From Ignavibacteriota bacterium (lineage in GTDB: Bacteria; Bacteroidota; Ignavibacteria; UBA10030), in the NCBI GenBank assembly GCA_003170475.1, contig PMZI01000023.1:276402-340401 (forward strand): a stretch of 64,000 bases of DNA, read 5' to 3'. Of this stretch, positions 1 through 9,176 are shown one piece after another (the stretch's first letter is position 1; each line of letters opens with the position of its first letter). The translations under genes were made by a program, and so were the position numbers. The notes below the pieces were generated by a model. That model did not search any database, was not told where the DNA came from, and saw only the letters and a list, made by a program, of their open reading frames with translations.

Positions 1-31
1 ACAAACAGCCACCCCCGAAGGAAGTGACGGT

Positions 32-1654
32 ATGAACAATCGCCTCTATATTGACTCGTACGCGATGATTGGAAGGCGCGGAGCGAAGGACATTGAAACA
101 CGCTATGAAACAGAAGATCTCCTTGAGGAGATGGAGTGGTGTGGGATCCACGGCGCGTTCGTTGCACATGCCACCGCCAAGGAGTACGATCCGACGTTCG
201 GCAACAAACTCCTTATGCGTGAGCTGAAGAAAAGCCCGAGGTTGTATGGCGTCTGGACCGTCATGCCGCATCACACGGGGGAAATGGCTGAGCCCAAAGA
301 GCTCGTGAAGGAGATGCGCGACCATGGCATCCGAGTCGCGAAAATGCATCCGCGCATTCACCGGTATCCGTTTACCATGGATTACTGCGGTGCTCTTCTC
401 AAAGAGCTGGAGCGAAACGAAATCCTCCTCATGCTCGAAGGAGGACACTTCTACAATCTTGATGTCCTCGAGTCGAGTAATCAGGTTCTCCTTTCAGAAC
501 TTGATGTTGTCCTCACAAATTTTCCCAATCTGAAGGTTCTTCTCCAAGGATCACGCTGGGATTCGACGCGTTACACCCAACCGTTAATGAAGAAACACAA
601 GAACCTCTACCTCGAGCTCTCAAGCCATCAAGGGAACCGGGCCATGGAGGTTTTTACCGAATGGTACGGTGCCGATCGCATCCTTTTTGGCACGGGGGCG
701 TTGGACAAAGCGCCGGGTGCAGCCAAGGCGTTTGTCGACTACTGCACGCTCAATGATACAGACAAACAGTTAATAGCGGCCGGGAATATCTCGCGGCTCA
801 CAAAGCTCGAGACTCCGCCCTACCCGTATAAAGAAGAGAAGAACTCGGATTGGATCGTCGAACGCGCAAAGGAAGGCAAGCCGTTGAGGGAAATCCTTGT
901 GATCGATTCTCATGCTCACATTGCGCACGACGGGGCTGCCGGGGTGGGATTCATCCATATGCCCTACGGCGATGCCAAAAGCATGGTTGAGCGAGCTAAG
1001 TTGATGGGAATTCGAAAAATGTGCGTCAGCAGTTTTCTGGCGATCTGGGCGGACTTTGATGAGGGGAACGCAATTGTCTGGGAGGCCATGAAACGCTATC
1101 CCCGCTTCTACCACGGGTATGCGTCGCTCCAGCCGCAATATGTGAAGAACTGGAAAAAGGAGCTACAGAAAGTCCATGGCAAATGGAAAATGGGAGGATT
1201 GAAACCGTACCATCCTCGCACGAATATTCCTTACAACGACAAGCTCTGGGATCCATGGTACGAATATGGCAACCGCATCAATGCCTATGCGCTCATTCAT
1301 CCCTCACCCAATGTTGTTGAAGAGGTGAACGATATCGCTGCCCGCTATCCAAATATCACCTTCATCATCGCGCACTGTGGTGGTTCATACCCCGATGCGC
1401 GCAAGGGCATCGAGATCGCCAAAAAGAATCCCAATGTATACCTGGAAATTACGCTCACCGCCGTGACGTACCGAATCATCGAGTTCATGGTACAGCATGT
1501 CGGGGCCGACCGCGTTTTGTTCGGAACGGATCAACCGATGCGTGACCCCATTCCTCAGTTTGGCTGGATGGCGTACTCCCACTGCACGCCGGAAGAGAAA
1601 GAAAAGATGTTCGGTCTCAACATGCAAAAGATCCTGAAGAGAGTAAAACTCTAA
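32..1654 (+). CDS. Tandem amidohydrolase-2 (TIM-barrel metal hydrolase) protein
   Basis: The 540-aa protein contains two successive amidohydrolase_2-like barrels. The C-terminal half starts near residue 292 with DSHAHI, the HxH metal motif of the family, continues to an IIAHCGG strand that supplies a metal His, and ends with VLFGTDQP, which carries the catalytic Asp. The N-terminal half has the same layout, but its matching segments read YIDSYAMIG and ILFGTGALDK, so the HxH and the final Asp are gone and this half is probably structural. Family members hydrolyse or decarboxylate cyclic or aromatic acids, lactones and amides; the substrate here is unknown. There is no signal peptide, so it should be cytoplasmic. 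The ATG at 32 is preceded by a GAAGGAAGTGA ribosome site. It may continue an operon entering from the left edge. Confidence 0.85.
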   Translation: MNNRLYIDSYAMIGRRGAKDIETRYETEDLLEEMEWCGIHGAFVAHATAKEYDPTFGNKLLMRELKKSPRLYGVWTVMPHHTGEMAEPKELVKEMRDHGIRVAKMHPRIHRYPFTMDYCGALLKELERNEILLMLEGGHFYNLDVLESSNQVLLSELDVVLTNFPNLKVLLQGSRWDSTRYTQPLMKKHKNLYLELSSHQGNRAMEVFTEWYGADRILFGTGALDKAPGAAKAFVDYCTLNDTDKQLIAAGNISRLTKLETPPYPYKEEKNSDWIVERAKEGKPLREILVIDSHAHIAHDGAAGVGFIHMPYGDAKSMVERAKLMGIRKMCVSSFLAIWADFDEGNAIVWEAMKRYPRFYHGYASLQPQYVKNWKKELQKVHGKWKMGGLKPYHPRTNIPYNDKLWDPWYEYGNRINAYALIHPSPNVVEEVNDIAARYPNITFIIAHCGGSYPDARKGIEIAKKNPNVYLEITLTAVTYRIIEFMVQHVGADRVLFGTDQPMRDPIPQFGWMAYSHCTPEEKEKMFGLNMQKILKRVKL

Positions 1655-1901
1655 AACTGTCGCTAAACAGAGGAGAGGGATCCCCCTGTGTGATGCTTCT
1701 ATAATTACACAGAGTTCCACGGAGAATCACAGAGTGCCACAGAGAAAATCTCTCTGTGTAACTCCGCGCTCACTCTGTGTTTCTCCCCGCCTGCCCCTGT
1801 TGATTCTCACGGGCGGGCAGGTGTGAAACGCTTCTCATCTGATGCGCATGACCGAACTCATCGTTCGGTGGGATTTTTGACAAGGACTCTAGTCTCTTCG
1901 A
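1655..1901. repeat. Intergenic block with CACAGAG/CTCTGTG inverted repeats
   Basis: This 247-bp gap has no ORF worth calling. It holds three copies of CACAGAG (1708, 1728, 1738) followed by two of the reverse complement CTCTGTG (1752, 1773), so the transcript could fold back on itself. Further right, CCTGCCC (1790-1796) and GGGCAGG (1815-1821) form another inverted pair. A TTGACA near 1877 has no usable -10 before the next ATG. The block could be a transcript-processing hairpin or a dispersed intergenic repeat; other copies elsewhere in the genome cannot be seen from here. Confidence 0.5.
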
Positions 1902-4292
1902 ATGAAATCTTCTTTTCCGCTCATACTGCTGTTGACCGTCGGTGTGCCGGCTCTTACTGCCGGCACCGTACAGGATCCTGATCGGACTGAAATTCAGAAC
2001 GAATCGATCAAGATCGTGATCGAGAAATTCAACGGCATATATCGGGAGACGTACTATGCGCGCCAGAACGATTCCTGGCGCACAATACTCGAAAGTGGCA
2101 GCGATCAGAGGCCAGAACCGGCTGTGAGGCAGAATGGATCAAGTATTCCTTTCGCGTATCGGATTGTGATGATAGAGCGGACAACTGATGGCGTTCAGAG
2201 AGTGGTGCTCGGTGGGTCGCTGGAAGGTGCCACGCTGGTGAAATCCATCAGTCTTGTCCCGGGCAAACCGTACGCGAGAGTTGATGTGAGGTATCGAATC
2301 CCAACGAAAGTTCAACTGCAGGCACTCTGGTCGACATACTCATTTGCCCCCGACAACAAACTCTATCGGGAGTATAAACCACTCGACTTTATCTTTACAC
2401 CACAGCTTCGGCCGGAAAAAGAATATGTGATCGCCGACCACATATTTCGCTCGCCGGCGCTAATGATGCAGAAGGGACAAGACTTCGTCGCCCTAGTCCC
2501 GATCTTGGAGAATGTCGACGGCAATAAACGAGCGATCAGGACGGTTGCGGATATGCAAGTTGAAACGGCCGACAAACCGTTTATCTCCATTGGCCTGCAG
2601 AATTTCACGCCCGAACCCTACGCTCTTCACAATACGCACGTTTACTACGTGACTCCGGATTCGCTCGCCGCGACACTGAAAGACACAACAGTGTCGCTCG
2701 GATATCTGCTTTTCCTGCGTGCCGATGCTCCCGAAAGAGAGGGCTTTCGAGACGTGGTGAGGTATCATTGGGCGGCATCGGGCTCAGAGTATATGCAGCG
2801 GGTGATCGGACCGCAAGCCGAACCATTTTCAGGATATATCCAGAAAGCATGGTATCAGTTTCTTCCTCAAGTGGCGCTGGATACTCAGTACGATGGACAT
2901 TCGGTAACGCTTCTTCGTCAGGCGCGGTTAGCCTGGAGCAACAAACTGCACAAAGCTGCCGATAATGATAGCTGGTTCAATGTGTGGTTTAATGCCCTTC
3001 GGACTGCGTACGGAATGTTTCTTTACGGAAAACAAATCGGTGATAGGCATCTCATGAATGAGGCCGAGAATGTTCTCAACCTCGCGCTTCTTGCACCCCA
3101 GAAGGAAGGAATCGCCCCTACCATCTTCTATATGGACAGCGCCGGGGGGCATTGGGTTGCCGACCATGCATGGGGCGGGATTGATGATGGCAGAGATCTT
3201 CCGATGTTCCATAATGCTTGGACCTGCTACTGGCTCCTGCAATGGATCGACCTTGTGCCGGAGCGAAAAGCCGAAATTTTCCATTTCACGGGAGCCTTCG
3301 CCGGTTTTCTTCTGTCGCACCAGCAAGCGAGCGGAGTGATTCCATCCTGGTATGATCCAACGACTCTCGCACCCGTCGAGATATTCCGGGATGAGAATGC
3401 AGAAACTGCCGGAGCGGCGCTGTTTTTGGCAGAATTCTATGCGAGGACGAAAGAAGAAAGATACTTGGCTGCGGCCGAGCAGGCGATGCGATATGTTTTT
3501 ACATCCGTGGTGCCTCAGCGGAAGTGGTTCGATTTCGAAACGTATTTCTCATGCTCTCGCAAGCCCTTAGACTTCTTCGACAAATATACACAGCAATATC
3601 CGCAGAACACATTGTCGATGCACCAGGCAGCAGAAGCGTGCTATGAATTGTACAACCTGACGGGGAAGCAGCAATACAAGGAGCGCGGTCGTGAAATCAT
3701 CGACTACCTCTGTTTGTACCAGCAGGTATGGAGCCCGCGTTGGCTGTCGTGCGAACTCTTCGGCGGCTTTGGTGTGCAAAACACGGATGCGGAATGGAGT
3801 GATTCGCGGCAGGGATATTTTGCCGTGACGTTAATGAACTACTACGAGTTGACGGGAGAAAAGGAATATTTTGAACGGGGTGTGGCTGCACTGCGCGCAA
3901 TGTTTTCGCTGTTTGAATCCCCCACATCTGCCCGCACGGCTGAGAACTATGGCCACTCGGGCATGGACAGGCCCGCAGGAGTCACAGGTTTGCATTGGGG
4001 AACCGGCAGCTCGGTTGTCTCTCTCCACCTCATCACAAATAGATACGGCGACGCATATGTTGACGTAGCGGGAGGCTGGGGTGTCGGCATCGATGGGTGC
4101 AGGATTCCAAACGTGAAAGTCACCGAAGGGACGATCAGCGTTGATGTGCTGGATAACCTGTCGGCTTCCCGAACAATCAGTTTGAAATTTGGCAGAGTGG
4201 CGAAGGGAGATTACGAAATCACGATCAATAAGAAACCACTTGGACATTTTTCATCGGCACAGTTGACGAAGGGAATCGAAGTTGCGATCTAG
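1902..4292 (+). CDS. Secreted (alpha/alpha)-toroid glycan-active protein, family not recognised
   Basis: A 796-aa protein starting with a signal peptide (MKSSFPLILLLTVGVPALTAG). Residues of about 25-290 look like an all-beta domain. From about 330 to 690 there are repeated helical hairpins with toroid-type signatures, including HNAWTCYW, LSMHQAAEACYELY and VTLMNYYELTGE, spaced like a six-hairpin (alpha/alpha)6 barrel. A short beta C-terminal domain follows. This architecture is shared by many polysaccharide lyases, unsaturated glucuronyl hydrolases and GH families, but I cannot assign it to one. It is probably exported to the periplasm or surface. The next gene overlaps its 3' end, suggesting co-translation with the Asp-box propeller. 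Glycan processing is inferred from fold and neighbours. Confidence 0.65.
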   Translation: MKSSFPLILLLTVGVPALTAGTVQDPDRTEIQNESIKIVIEKFNGIYRETYYARQNDSWRTILESGSDQRPEPAVRQNGSSIPFAYRIVMIERTTDGVQRVVLGGSLEGATLVKSISLVPGKPYARVDVRYRIPTKVQLQALWSTYSFAPDNKLYREYKPLDFIFTPQLRPEKEYVIADHIFRSPALMMQKGQDFVALVPILENVDGNKRAIRTVADMQVETADKPFISIGLQNFTPEPYALHNTHVYYVTPDSLAATLKDTTVSLGYLLFLRADAPEREGFRDVVRYHWAASGSEYMQRVIGPQAEPFSGYIQKAWYQFLPQVALDTQYDGHSVTLLRQARLAWSNKLHKAADNDSWFNVWFNALRTAYGMFLYGKQIGDRHLMNEAENVLNLALLAPQKEGIAPTIFYMDSAGGHWVADHAWGGIDDGRDLPMFHNAWTCYWLLQWIDLVPERKAEIFHFTGAFAGFLLSHQQASGVIPSWYDPTTLAPVEIFRDENAETAGAALFLAEFYARTKEERYLAAAEQAMRYVFTSVVPQRKWFDFETYFSCSRKPLDFFDKYTQQYPQNTLSMHQAAEACYELYNLTGKQQYKERGREIIDYLCLYQQVWSPRWLSCELFGGFGVQNTDAEWSDSRQGYFAVTLMNYYELTGEKEYFERGVAALRAMFSLFESPTSARTAENYGHSGMDRPAGVTGLHWGTGSSVVSLHLITNRYGDAYVDVAGGWGVGIDGCRIPNVKVTEGTISVDVLDNLSASRTISLKFGRVAKGDYEITINKKPLGHFSSAQLTKGIEVAI

Positions 4293-5274
4293 CGTGCTCG
4301 TGATGTGTTTGCTCATGGGAACCACATGTGTCGAACTTCTGCAGGCTCGGCAGGATACTCTCTTCATGTCTGTTCTGAATTCCCGTAAGCATCGATTGGG
4401 AGCCCGGGACAATCCAACCGTTGGGCTCTTTGTGAGCACAGACGGTGGAACAACATGGAATCATAAAGGCTGGACCGGATACATCCGGATATTCTATACA
4501 GAAGCCGGTACAGATGGGAACATATGGTCGGCATGCGGCAATGGAGTTCTGCGTTCGACGGACGGAGGAAATTCATGGAGAATCACAACGGGTTGGCAGG
4601 TCACCGAAGTGTTGAAGATCAAGGTTGACGCACGTGCGCCGGGCACCGCGTATGCTGCAACAGCTTATGGAGTATTCAAGACGGAGAATGGCGGAGAAAC
4701 CTGGCAGGAACACAACAGAGGATTTCTGAAACCATTTGTTTCGGACATCGTGATCGATAAGCAACAATCCGCGCGGCTGCTTGCTGCCACTGAGGATGGA
4801 GTGTATCTCAGCTCAGACGGTGGCACCGTTTGGCATCGCGCAGGAATCGATGGCAGAGGAGTACGGACTGTCGCACAGCATCCCACCATCAAGGATCTGT
4901 TCTTTGTCGGGACAGAGGACGATGGCGTCTTCATTTCCCGAGATGGGGGAAAGAACTGGACTGCTGCCAACAATGGTCTCAAACATCTCACCGTCTATTC
5001 CATCGCGTGTGATCGATCAAATCCTGATGTCCTCTATCTGGGAACACACGGCGGCGGAGTGTATCGTTCTTCCGACGGAGGAAAAAGCTGGCAACAGAAG
5101 GCGGAAGGTCTGGGCAATCTCGTTGTCCATTCCATTGTGATGCTTCCGTCGAATTCATCTGTCGTCTTCGCCGGAACCCTGAACGGAGGGATTTTCAAAA
5201 GTACTGACGGCGGTGACCACTGGAATTTCAACAGTCAGGAAGAAGCACAGGTGTGGGGTCTATGGGCGAGGTGA
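4282..5274 (+). CDS. Secreted Asp-box (BNR/sortilin-type) beta-propeller, paralog 1
   Basis: A 330-aa protein with a short hydrophobic leader and seven Asp-box motifs of the S-x-D-G-G-x-x-W type (STDGGTTW, STDGGNSW, SSDGGTVW, SRDGGKNW, SSDGGKSW, STDGGDHW and a degenerate TENGGETW). It is therefore essentially one complete propeller with no other domain. Such propellers occur in sialidases, sortilins and xyloglucanases; no catalytic residues could be identified, so binding and enzymatic roles are both open. The listed start at 4282 is TTG and overlaps the upstream gene by 11 bp. GTG 4294, GTG 4300 and ATG 4303 are in-frame alternatives that still leave a leader. Paralogs lie at 7073 and 8111, and all three end in a similar Q-V-x-x-I strand. 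Confidence 0.75.
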   Translation: MRSSVLVMCLLMGTTCVELLQARQDTLFMSVLNSRKHRLGARDNPTVGLFVSTDGGTTWNHKGWTGYIRIFYTEAGTDGNIWSACGNGVLRSTDGGNSWRITTGWQVTEVLKIKVDARAPGTAYAATAYGVFKTENGGETWQEHNRGFLKPFVSDIVIDKQQSARLLAATEDGVYLSSDGGTVWHRAGIDGRGVRTVAQHPTIKDLFFVGTEDDGVFISRDGGKNWTAANNGLKHLTVYSIACDRSNPDVLYLGTHGGGVYRSSDGGKSWQQKAEGLGNLVVHSIVMLPSNSSVVFAGTLNGGIFKSTDGGDHWNFNSQEEAQVWGLWAR

Positions 5275-5282
5275 GCACATCA

Positions 5283-7094
5283 ATGGCGGGAAGAGTTCTT
5301 TTGGTGCTGATCGCGCTTGGATCGGTCTCCATCCACTCGATGGCGCAGATGGGCTCATCCCCGGAATCCCGGTTTGAACAACGCCGGTTGCGACTTATGG
5401 ACGTTGTGAGCCAGGAACGCGACAGAGGATTCTTCACGGTTGCCGCGAAGTTGGCTACCGGCCGAGACAAAGAATTTGCCCTCGCGATGCTCGATTCCCT
5501 CACATCCGATGAAAGCATGGGAGGCATGTTCTACTCGTACATGGCGATCGGAACATATCTCAGGCTGAAAGATCAGTTGCCAGATACCCTGTTGCACAAG
5601 ATTCGACGAGCGTATCGTGAGCGTACGATGTACCGTGGTGACACTGAAAATCATTGGGTTGCATACTACACGGGCCTGTATCTTGCAGCTCAAACGTGGC
5701 CGAACGAGGAGCGCTCGCAATGGTTCAACGGCAAGAGCTCTGCAGAGAATTTCAAAGAATCGGAGGAGTGGCTGAGTCGCTGGATGACCACAACGGCAAC
5801 GATCGGACAAGGAGAGTTTGATTCGCCGACCTACTTCACCGTATTCATCACCCCGATGATCACGCTCTTTGATTTCGCCAAAGATCCTGTCATGAAAAGA
5901 AAGGCCCAGATGACGGCAGATCTGCTGCTGGCGGACTTTGCGGCGGAACATCTCGACGGAAACTACTGCGGCGGACACAGCAGAGACTATCCTGAAGATA
6001 TCATCAACCCCCTGTCTGCCCCCGCTGCATTGTGGGCATGGCTGTACTTCGGTGAACCGAAGGTGGAACTATGGCAAGAGAGCCGGTACCGCCCACGATA
6101 TCGCGGCGGGTGGGAAACGCTCTTTGGAGCGATGAGCTCCTATCGCTTGCCCGATGTCATCTATAGAATCGCCACCGACCGCTCGAAGGCGTATGTCCAC
6201 ACAGAGACGAAGCGGGTTCGAAACATTATCCGCTTCGGACGGGAAAAAAATCCCCCCGTGTATAAGTACACGTACATGACTCACGACTATGCGCTTGGCT
6301 CGCTTCAAGGTGGAATTCTTCAACCGATTCAGCAGCATACGTGGGATGTTACCTATCGATCCGACAAGCCGAACAATACGATTTTTACACTCCATCCCTT
6401 CTATTCAGGGAAAGAACTGGCGATGTTCTTTCCGGAGGAACAGAAGTTCCTGGCTGATGATGTGGATCGCTATCATATCGTTTACACCGATCCCAGAAAA
6501 TGGAACTCCAGCTCTCCGTACGAGCAGACATTCCAGCACAAGAATGCGATCATCGTTCTCTATGACATATACCCGGAAGCGAATCACAAGCATATCGACG
6601 GATTCTTCCCGAAGAACCTCGATGAACGCATCGACGACTCCTCGGGCTGGATCTTCTGCCGCGCCGGATCGGTTTATGCGGCGGTTTTCCCTTTGCGGCC
6701 TTATGAGTGGATCGAAGAAAAGATCAACTGGCGCTGGCGGAGCGCGGATTTGAAGAATGGAATTGTGCTTGAGGTTGGGTGTTCAGATGAAGACGGCACC
6801 TTCGAGTCTTTCAAAAAAAATGTCATACAATCGAAACCCGCTCTGAACAGTTCAAAAGATGACCTCACCGTGAACTACAAAACCCGGAGAGGCGACGCGA
6901 TGAAATTCACCTTTGGTGGAAAACGATTGCTCAATGGAAAGACGGTCGACTTCAGAGCTTACAAGTTATTCAACGGACCCTTCATCCAGAGTGAACGCGG
7001 TAGTGGAGTCATCACCTTAACGGATGGCAACAACGTGCGGATGCTCAACTTCAAGAAAGCGACGATAAAAGAATGGCAGCTATCAAAAAATTAG
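5283..7094 (+). CDS. Secreted toroid/beta-sandwich enzyme-like protein, paralog A
   Basis: About 603 aa from ATG 5283, chosen because GAGGTGA lies eight bases upstream and the protein then opens with a clean signal peptide (MAGRVLLVLIALGSVSIHSMAQ); the ORF track starts 30 bases earlier at a GTG inside the previous gene. The N-terminal half is helical, with GDTENHW, TTATIGQGEFDSPTY and EHLDGNYCGG signatures. The C-terminal half is beta-rich, with IQQHTWDV and FQHKNAIIVLYDI. This layout matches heparinase/alginate-lyase-like enzymes, and conserved H, W, E and D residues suggest catalysis, but the family is not recognised. It is plainly paralogous to the protein at 9177, sharing MYRGDTENHW/YRGDTENHW, LQGGILQPIQQHTW and HIDGFFP blocks. 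The 3' end overlaps the next propeller gene by 22 bp. Confidence 0.65.
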   Translation: MAGRVLLVLIALGSVSIHSMAQMGSSPESRFEQRRLRLMDVVSQERDRGFFTVAAKLATGRDKEFALAMLDSLTSDESMGGMFYSYMAIGTYLRLKDQLPDTLLHKIRRAYRERTMYRGDTENHWVAYYTGLYLAAQTWPNEERSQWFNGKSSAENFKESEEWLSRWMTTTATIGQGEFDSPTYFTVFITPMITLFDFAKDPVMKRKAQMTADLLLADFAAEHLDGNYCGGHSRDYPEDIINPLSAPAALWAWLYFGEPKVELWQESRYRPRYRGGWETLFGAMSSYRLPDVIYRIATDRSKAYVHTETKRVRNIIRFGREKNPPVYKYTYMTHDYALGSLQGGILQPIQQHTWDVTYRSDKPNNTIFTLHPFYSGKELAMFFPEEQKFLADDVDRYHIVYTDPRKWNSSSPYEQTFQHKNAIIVLYDIYPEANHKHIDGFFPKNLDERIDDSSGWIFCRAGSVYAAVFPLRPYEWIEEKINWRWRSADLKNGIVLEVGCSDEDGTFESFKKNVIQSKPALNSSKDDLTVNYKTRRGDAMKFTFGGKRLLNGKTVDFRAYKLFNGPFIQSERGSGVITLTDGNNVRMLNFKKATIKEWQLSKN

Positions 7095-8095
7095 CGCCCG
7101 TGATGTTTCTGGCTCTTCTCATGGGCATCGTTTTCTCAGCCTTCCGACCGGCGCCTCAGGAGAAGAGTGAGGGGAAGACCTACTATGCGGCCGTCTTTCT
7201 CAATCGGGGTCACGTCACGGGTGGCACACAGAGCAATGTCGGGCTCTTCAAGCGCGCCGCCGGCGATACCGTTTGGACGAATATCTATCGCAGAAACCTC
7301 CTCAGCTTTGGCCTTGGTATCTGGGAGGGAAAATCGGGGAGGCGGTACTACATTGCAGCGGGTAACGGTCTCCACCGGTCGGTCGATGGAACAAAGTCAT
7401 GGCGCGTTCTTACAGACTGGCACACCGAAGAAATTCTTTCAGTCGCCCCCGACCCGATCGATTCCTCCATCATTTATGTGTCGACGCCATTCGGTGTCTT
7501 CAAATCTATCGACGAGGGACGCCACTGGGAAAAGAAAATGACAGGGATGAAGAAGTGGTTCGTGAAGAAAGTTGTTCTGGATGTGAACGATCGAAAGAAG
7601 CTCTTTGCCGTTGGGGAAGACGATGTATTCCGCTCAACCGACTCAGGTGATCACTGGGAAGCCCTGCACGCAGGACTCTCGGATGTTCAGTCGTTTGCGC
7701 AGGATCCCGCGTCCCCGAACCACTTTCTGGCTGGCGGTGAGGAGAACGGTATTCGTCTCACCCTCGATGGCGGTAAAACATGGCAAACCGCCCAAGGAGT
7801 GCCGAAAGAATCTTTTTATGCGATCACCATTTCGCCCGATGGGCGCACGGCGTATGCAGGCGGCTTCAAGACAGGGTTGTGGACAAGCACAGACGCCGGG
7901 ATGTCGTGGAAGCTTCTGTGGAAAAATCCCGAGATCGAAGCGATTTCCACGATCTTTGTACACAAGAACGACCCGAGCCACCTGATGATCGGTACAAGTG
8001 GCCAGGGAATCTATGAATCGCCGGATGCGGGCAAGACATGGCGCTGTGACGGACTGCAGGGATGTCAGGTGAGACAAATCGAACTCTATCCTTAA
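7073..8095 (+). CDS. Secreted Asp-box beta-propeller, paralog 2
   Basis: A 340-aa protein with a signal peptide-like start (KLAPVMFLALLMGIVFSAF) and six recognisable Asp boxes: SVDGTKSW, SIDEGRHW, STDSGDHW, TLDGGKTW, STDAGMSW and SPDAGKTW. Several are less perfect than in its neighbours. It forms one propeller without an attached domain and shares with paralogs 1 and 3 the early GLF/GVF strand, the AAGNGLHRS/AAGNGLHKT segment and the terminal QVRQI. ATG 7073 lies inside the end of the toroid gene (22-bp overlap), which suggests translational coupling. Ligand binding or a sialidase-like activity are both possible; no sialidase Arg triad or RIP motif was recognised. Confidence 0.75.
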   Translation: MAAIKKLAPVMFLALLMGIVFSAFRPAPQEKSEGKTYYAAVFLNRGHVTGGTQSNVGLFKRAAGDTVWTNIYRRNLLSFGLGIWEGKSGRRYYIAAGNGLHRSVDGTKSWRVLTDWHTEEILSVAPDPIDSSIIYVSTPFGVFKSIDEGRHWEKKMTGMKKWFVKKVVLDVNDRKKLFAVGEDDVFRSTDSGDHWEALHAGLSDVQSFAQDPASPNHFLAGGEENGIRLTLDGGKTWQTAQGVPKESFYAITISPDGRTAYAGGFKTGLWTSTDAGMSWKLLWKNPEIEAISTIFVHKNDPSHLMIGTSGQGIYESPDAGKTWRCDGLQGCQVRQIELYP

Positions 8096-8110
8096 GAGAA
8101 GGCATCTTCT

Positions 8111-9160
8111 ATGATTGATCAATACGAAACATTCGGGCATCACAGGAATGTTGCACGGTCTCTGTTGATTCTCATTTCACTCTTGGCCGTGGTCGTAATA
8201 ATTCCGGCAACTCTCTTGTCGCAAGAATCAACTGTCTACGTCTCGGTCTTGTCGACAAAACTGTTTGTCGTCGGGGCCGCGAATCCTGAAACCGGAGTCT
8301 TCTACAAGAAAACCACGGACGACACTGTGTGGCAACACACGGGGCCAAAAAACATACGTGATTTCGGAATCGCGGTGCACACGCCGTCACGGGGTCAACT
8401 GATTTGCATTGCTGCCGGGAACGGTCTCCACAAGACAACCGACGGCGGAAAAACGTGGAAGATGACGACGGGATGGCAGATTACCGAGGTCTCGAGTGTG
8501 GTCATTGACAAGGACGATCCTCATCTGATATTCTGCACAACTCCCTACGGCGTTTTCAAAACTCTGGATGGCGGCGCAACGTGGGTCGAGTGCAACAATG
8601 GTATCAAGCAACTCTTTACGTCCTCCATTCTCATGGATCACTCGAACTCGAGCACACTGTATTGTTCCACGGAAGACGGCGTGTATCGGAGCGAAGATCG
8701 GGGGAATTCCTGGAAGCGAACCGGGCTGACCGTTGGCGGTGTGCGAGTGGTAGTTCAACATCCCAAAGATTCGAATACCCTCTTTGCAGGGACCGACAAT
8801 AACGGGATCTATGTGACTCACAACGGTGGGAAGTACTGGGAGAAATGTGCTGCCGGTCTGGATCATTCAACATTCTACGCGATCGTCTTTGACCCTAACA
8901 ACCCGCAGATTCTCTACGCCGGCGGATATGTCACCGGCGTCTACAAATCAACCGATGGCGGACAAAGCTGGAAGAGGATAAACGACGGCCTCACGAATCT
9001 GAACATTCATTCTCTGGCGGTCGATCCGACGAACAGCAATCGGGTCTATGCAGGAACGCTCTGGAGCGGTGTGTTTCGTTCGCTCGACGGCGGTGCCAGT
9101 TGGCACTCTGCAGGGCTAACCGGCTCACAAGTGTGGACAATTACCGTACAACCATTCTAA
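8111..9160 (+). CDS. Secreted or anchored Asp-box beta-propeller, paralog 3
   Basis: A 349-aa protein with a long N-terminal hydrophobic segment (LLILISLLAVVVIIPATLL) after a 17-residue polar stretch, so it may be a signal anchor instead of a cleaved peptide. Asp boxes include TTDGGKTW, TLDGGATW, SEDRGNSW, THNGGKYW, STDGGQSW and SLDGGASW, giving a full propeller ending in SQVWTITV. It begins 15 bp after paralog 2 and 16 bp before the second toroid gene, so two propellers lie between the two toroids. The recurring pairing of a lone propeller with a toroid enzyme suggests that they act together, for example as substrate binder plus lyase, but this is inference. Confidence 0.75.
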   Translation: MIDQYETFGHHRNVARSLLILISLLAVVVIIPATLLSQESTVYVSVLSTKLFVVGAANPETGVFYKKTTDDTVWQHTGPKNIRDFGIAVHTPSRGQLICIAAGNGLHKTTDGGKTWKMTTGWQITEVSSVVIDKDDPHLIFCTTPYGVFKTLDGGATWVECNNGIKQLFTSSILMDHSNSSTLYCSTEDGVYRSEDRGNSWKRTGLTVGGVRVVVQHPKDSNTLFAGTDNNGIYVTHNGGKYWEKCAAGLDHSTFYAIVFDPNNPQILYAGGYVTGVYKSTDGGQSWKRINDGLTNLNIHSLAVDPTNSNRVYAGTLWSGVFRSLDGGASWHSAGLTGSQVWTITVQPF

Positions 9161-9176
9161 CGAGGAAACACTGACC

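Noticed and set aside
1877-1882. TTGACA before the 796-aa gene as a promoter
   Set aside because: A -10 would fall at or within the start of the gene, and none is seen.
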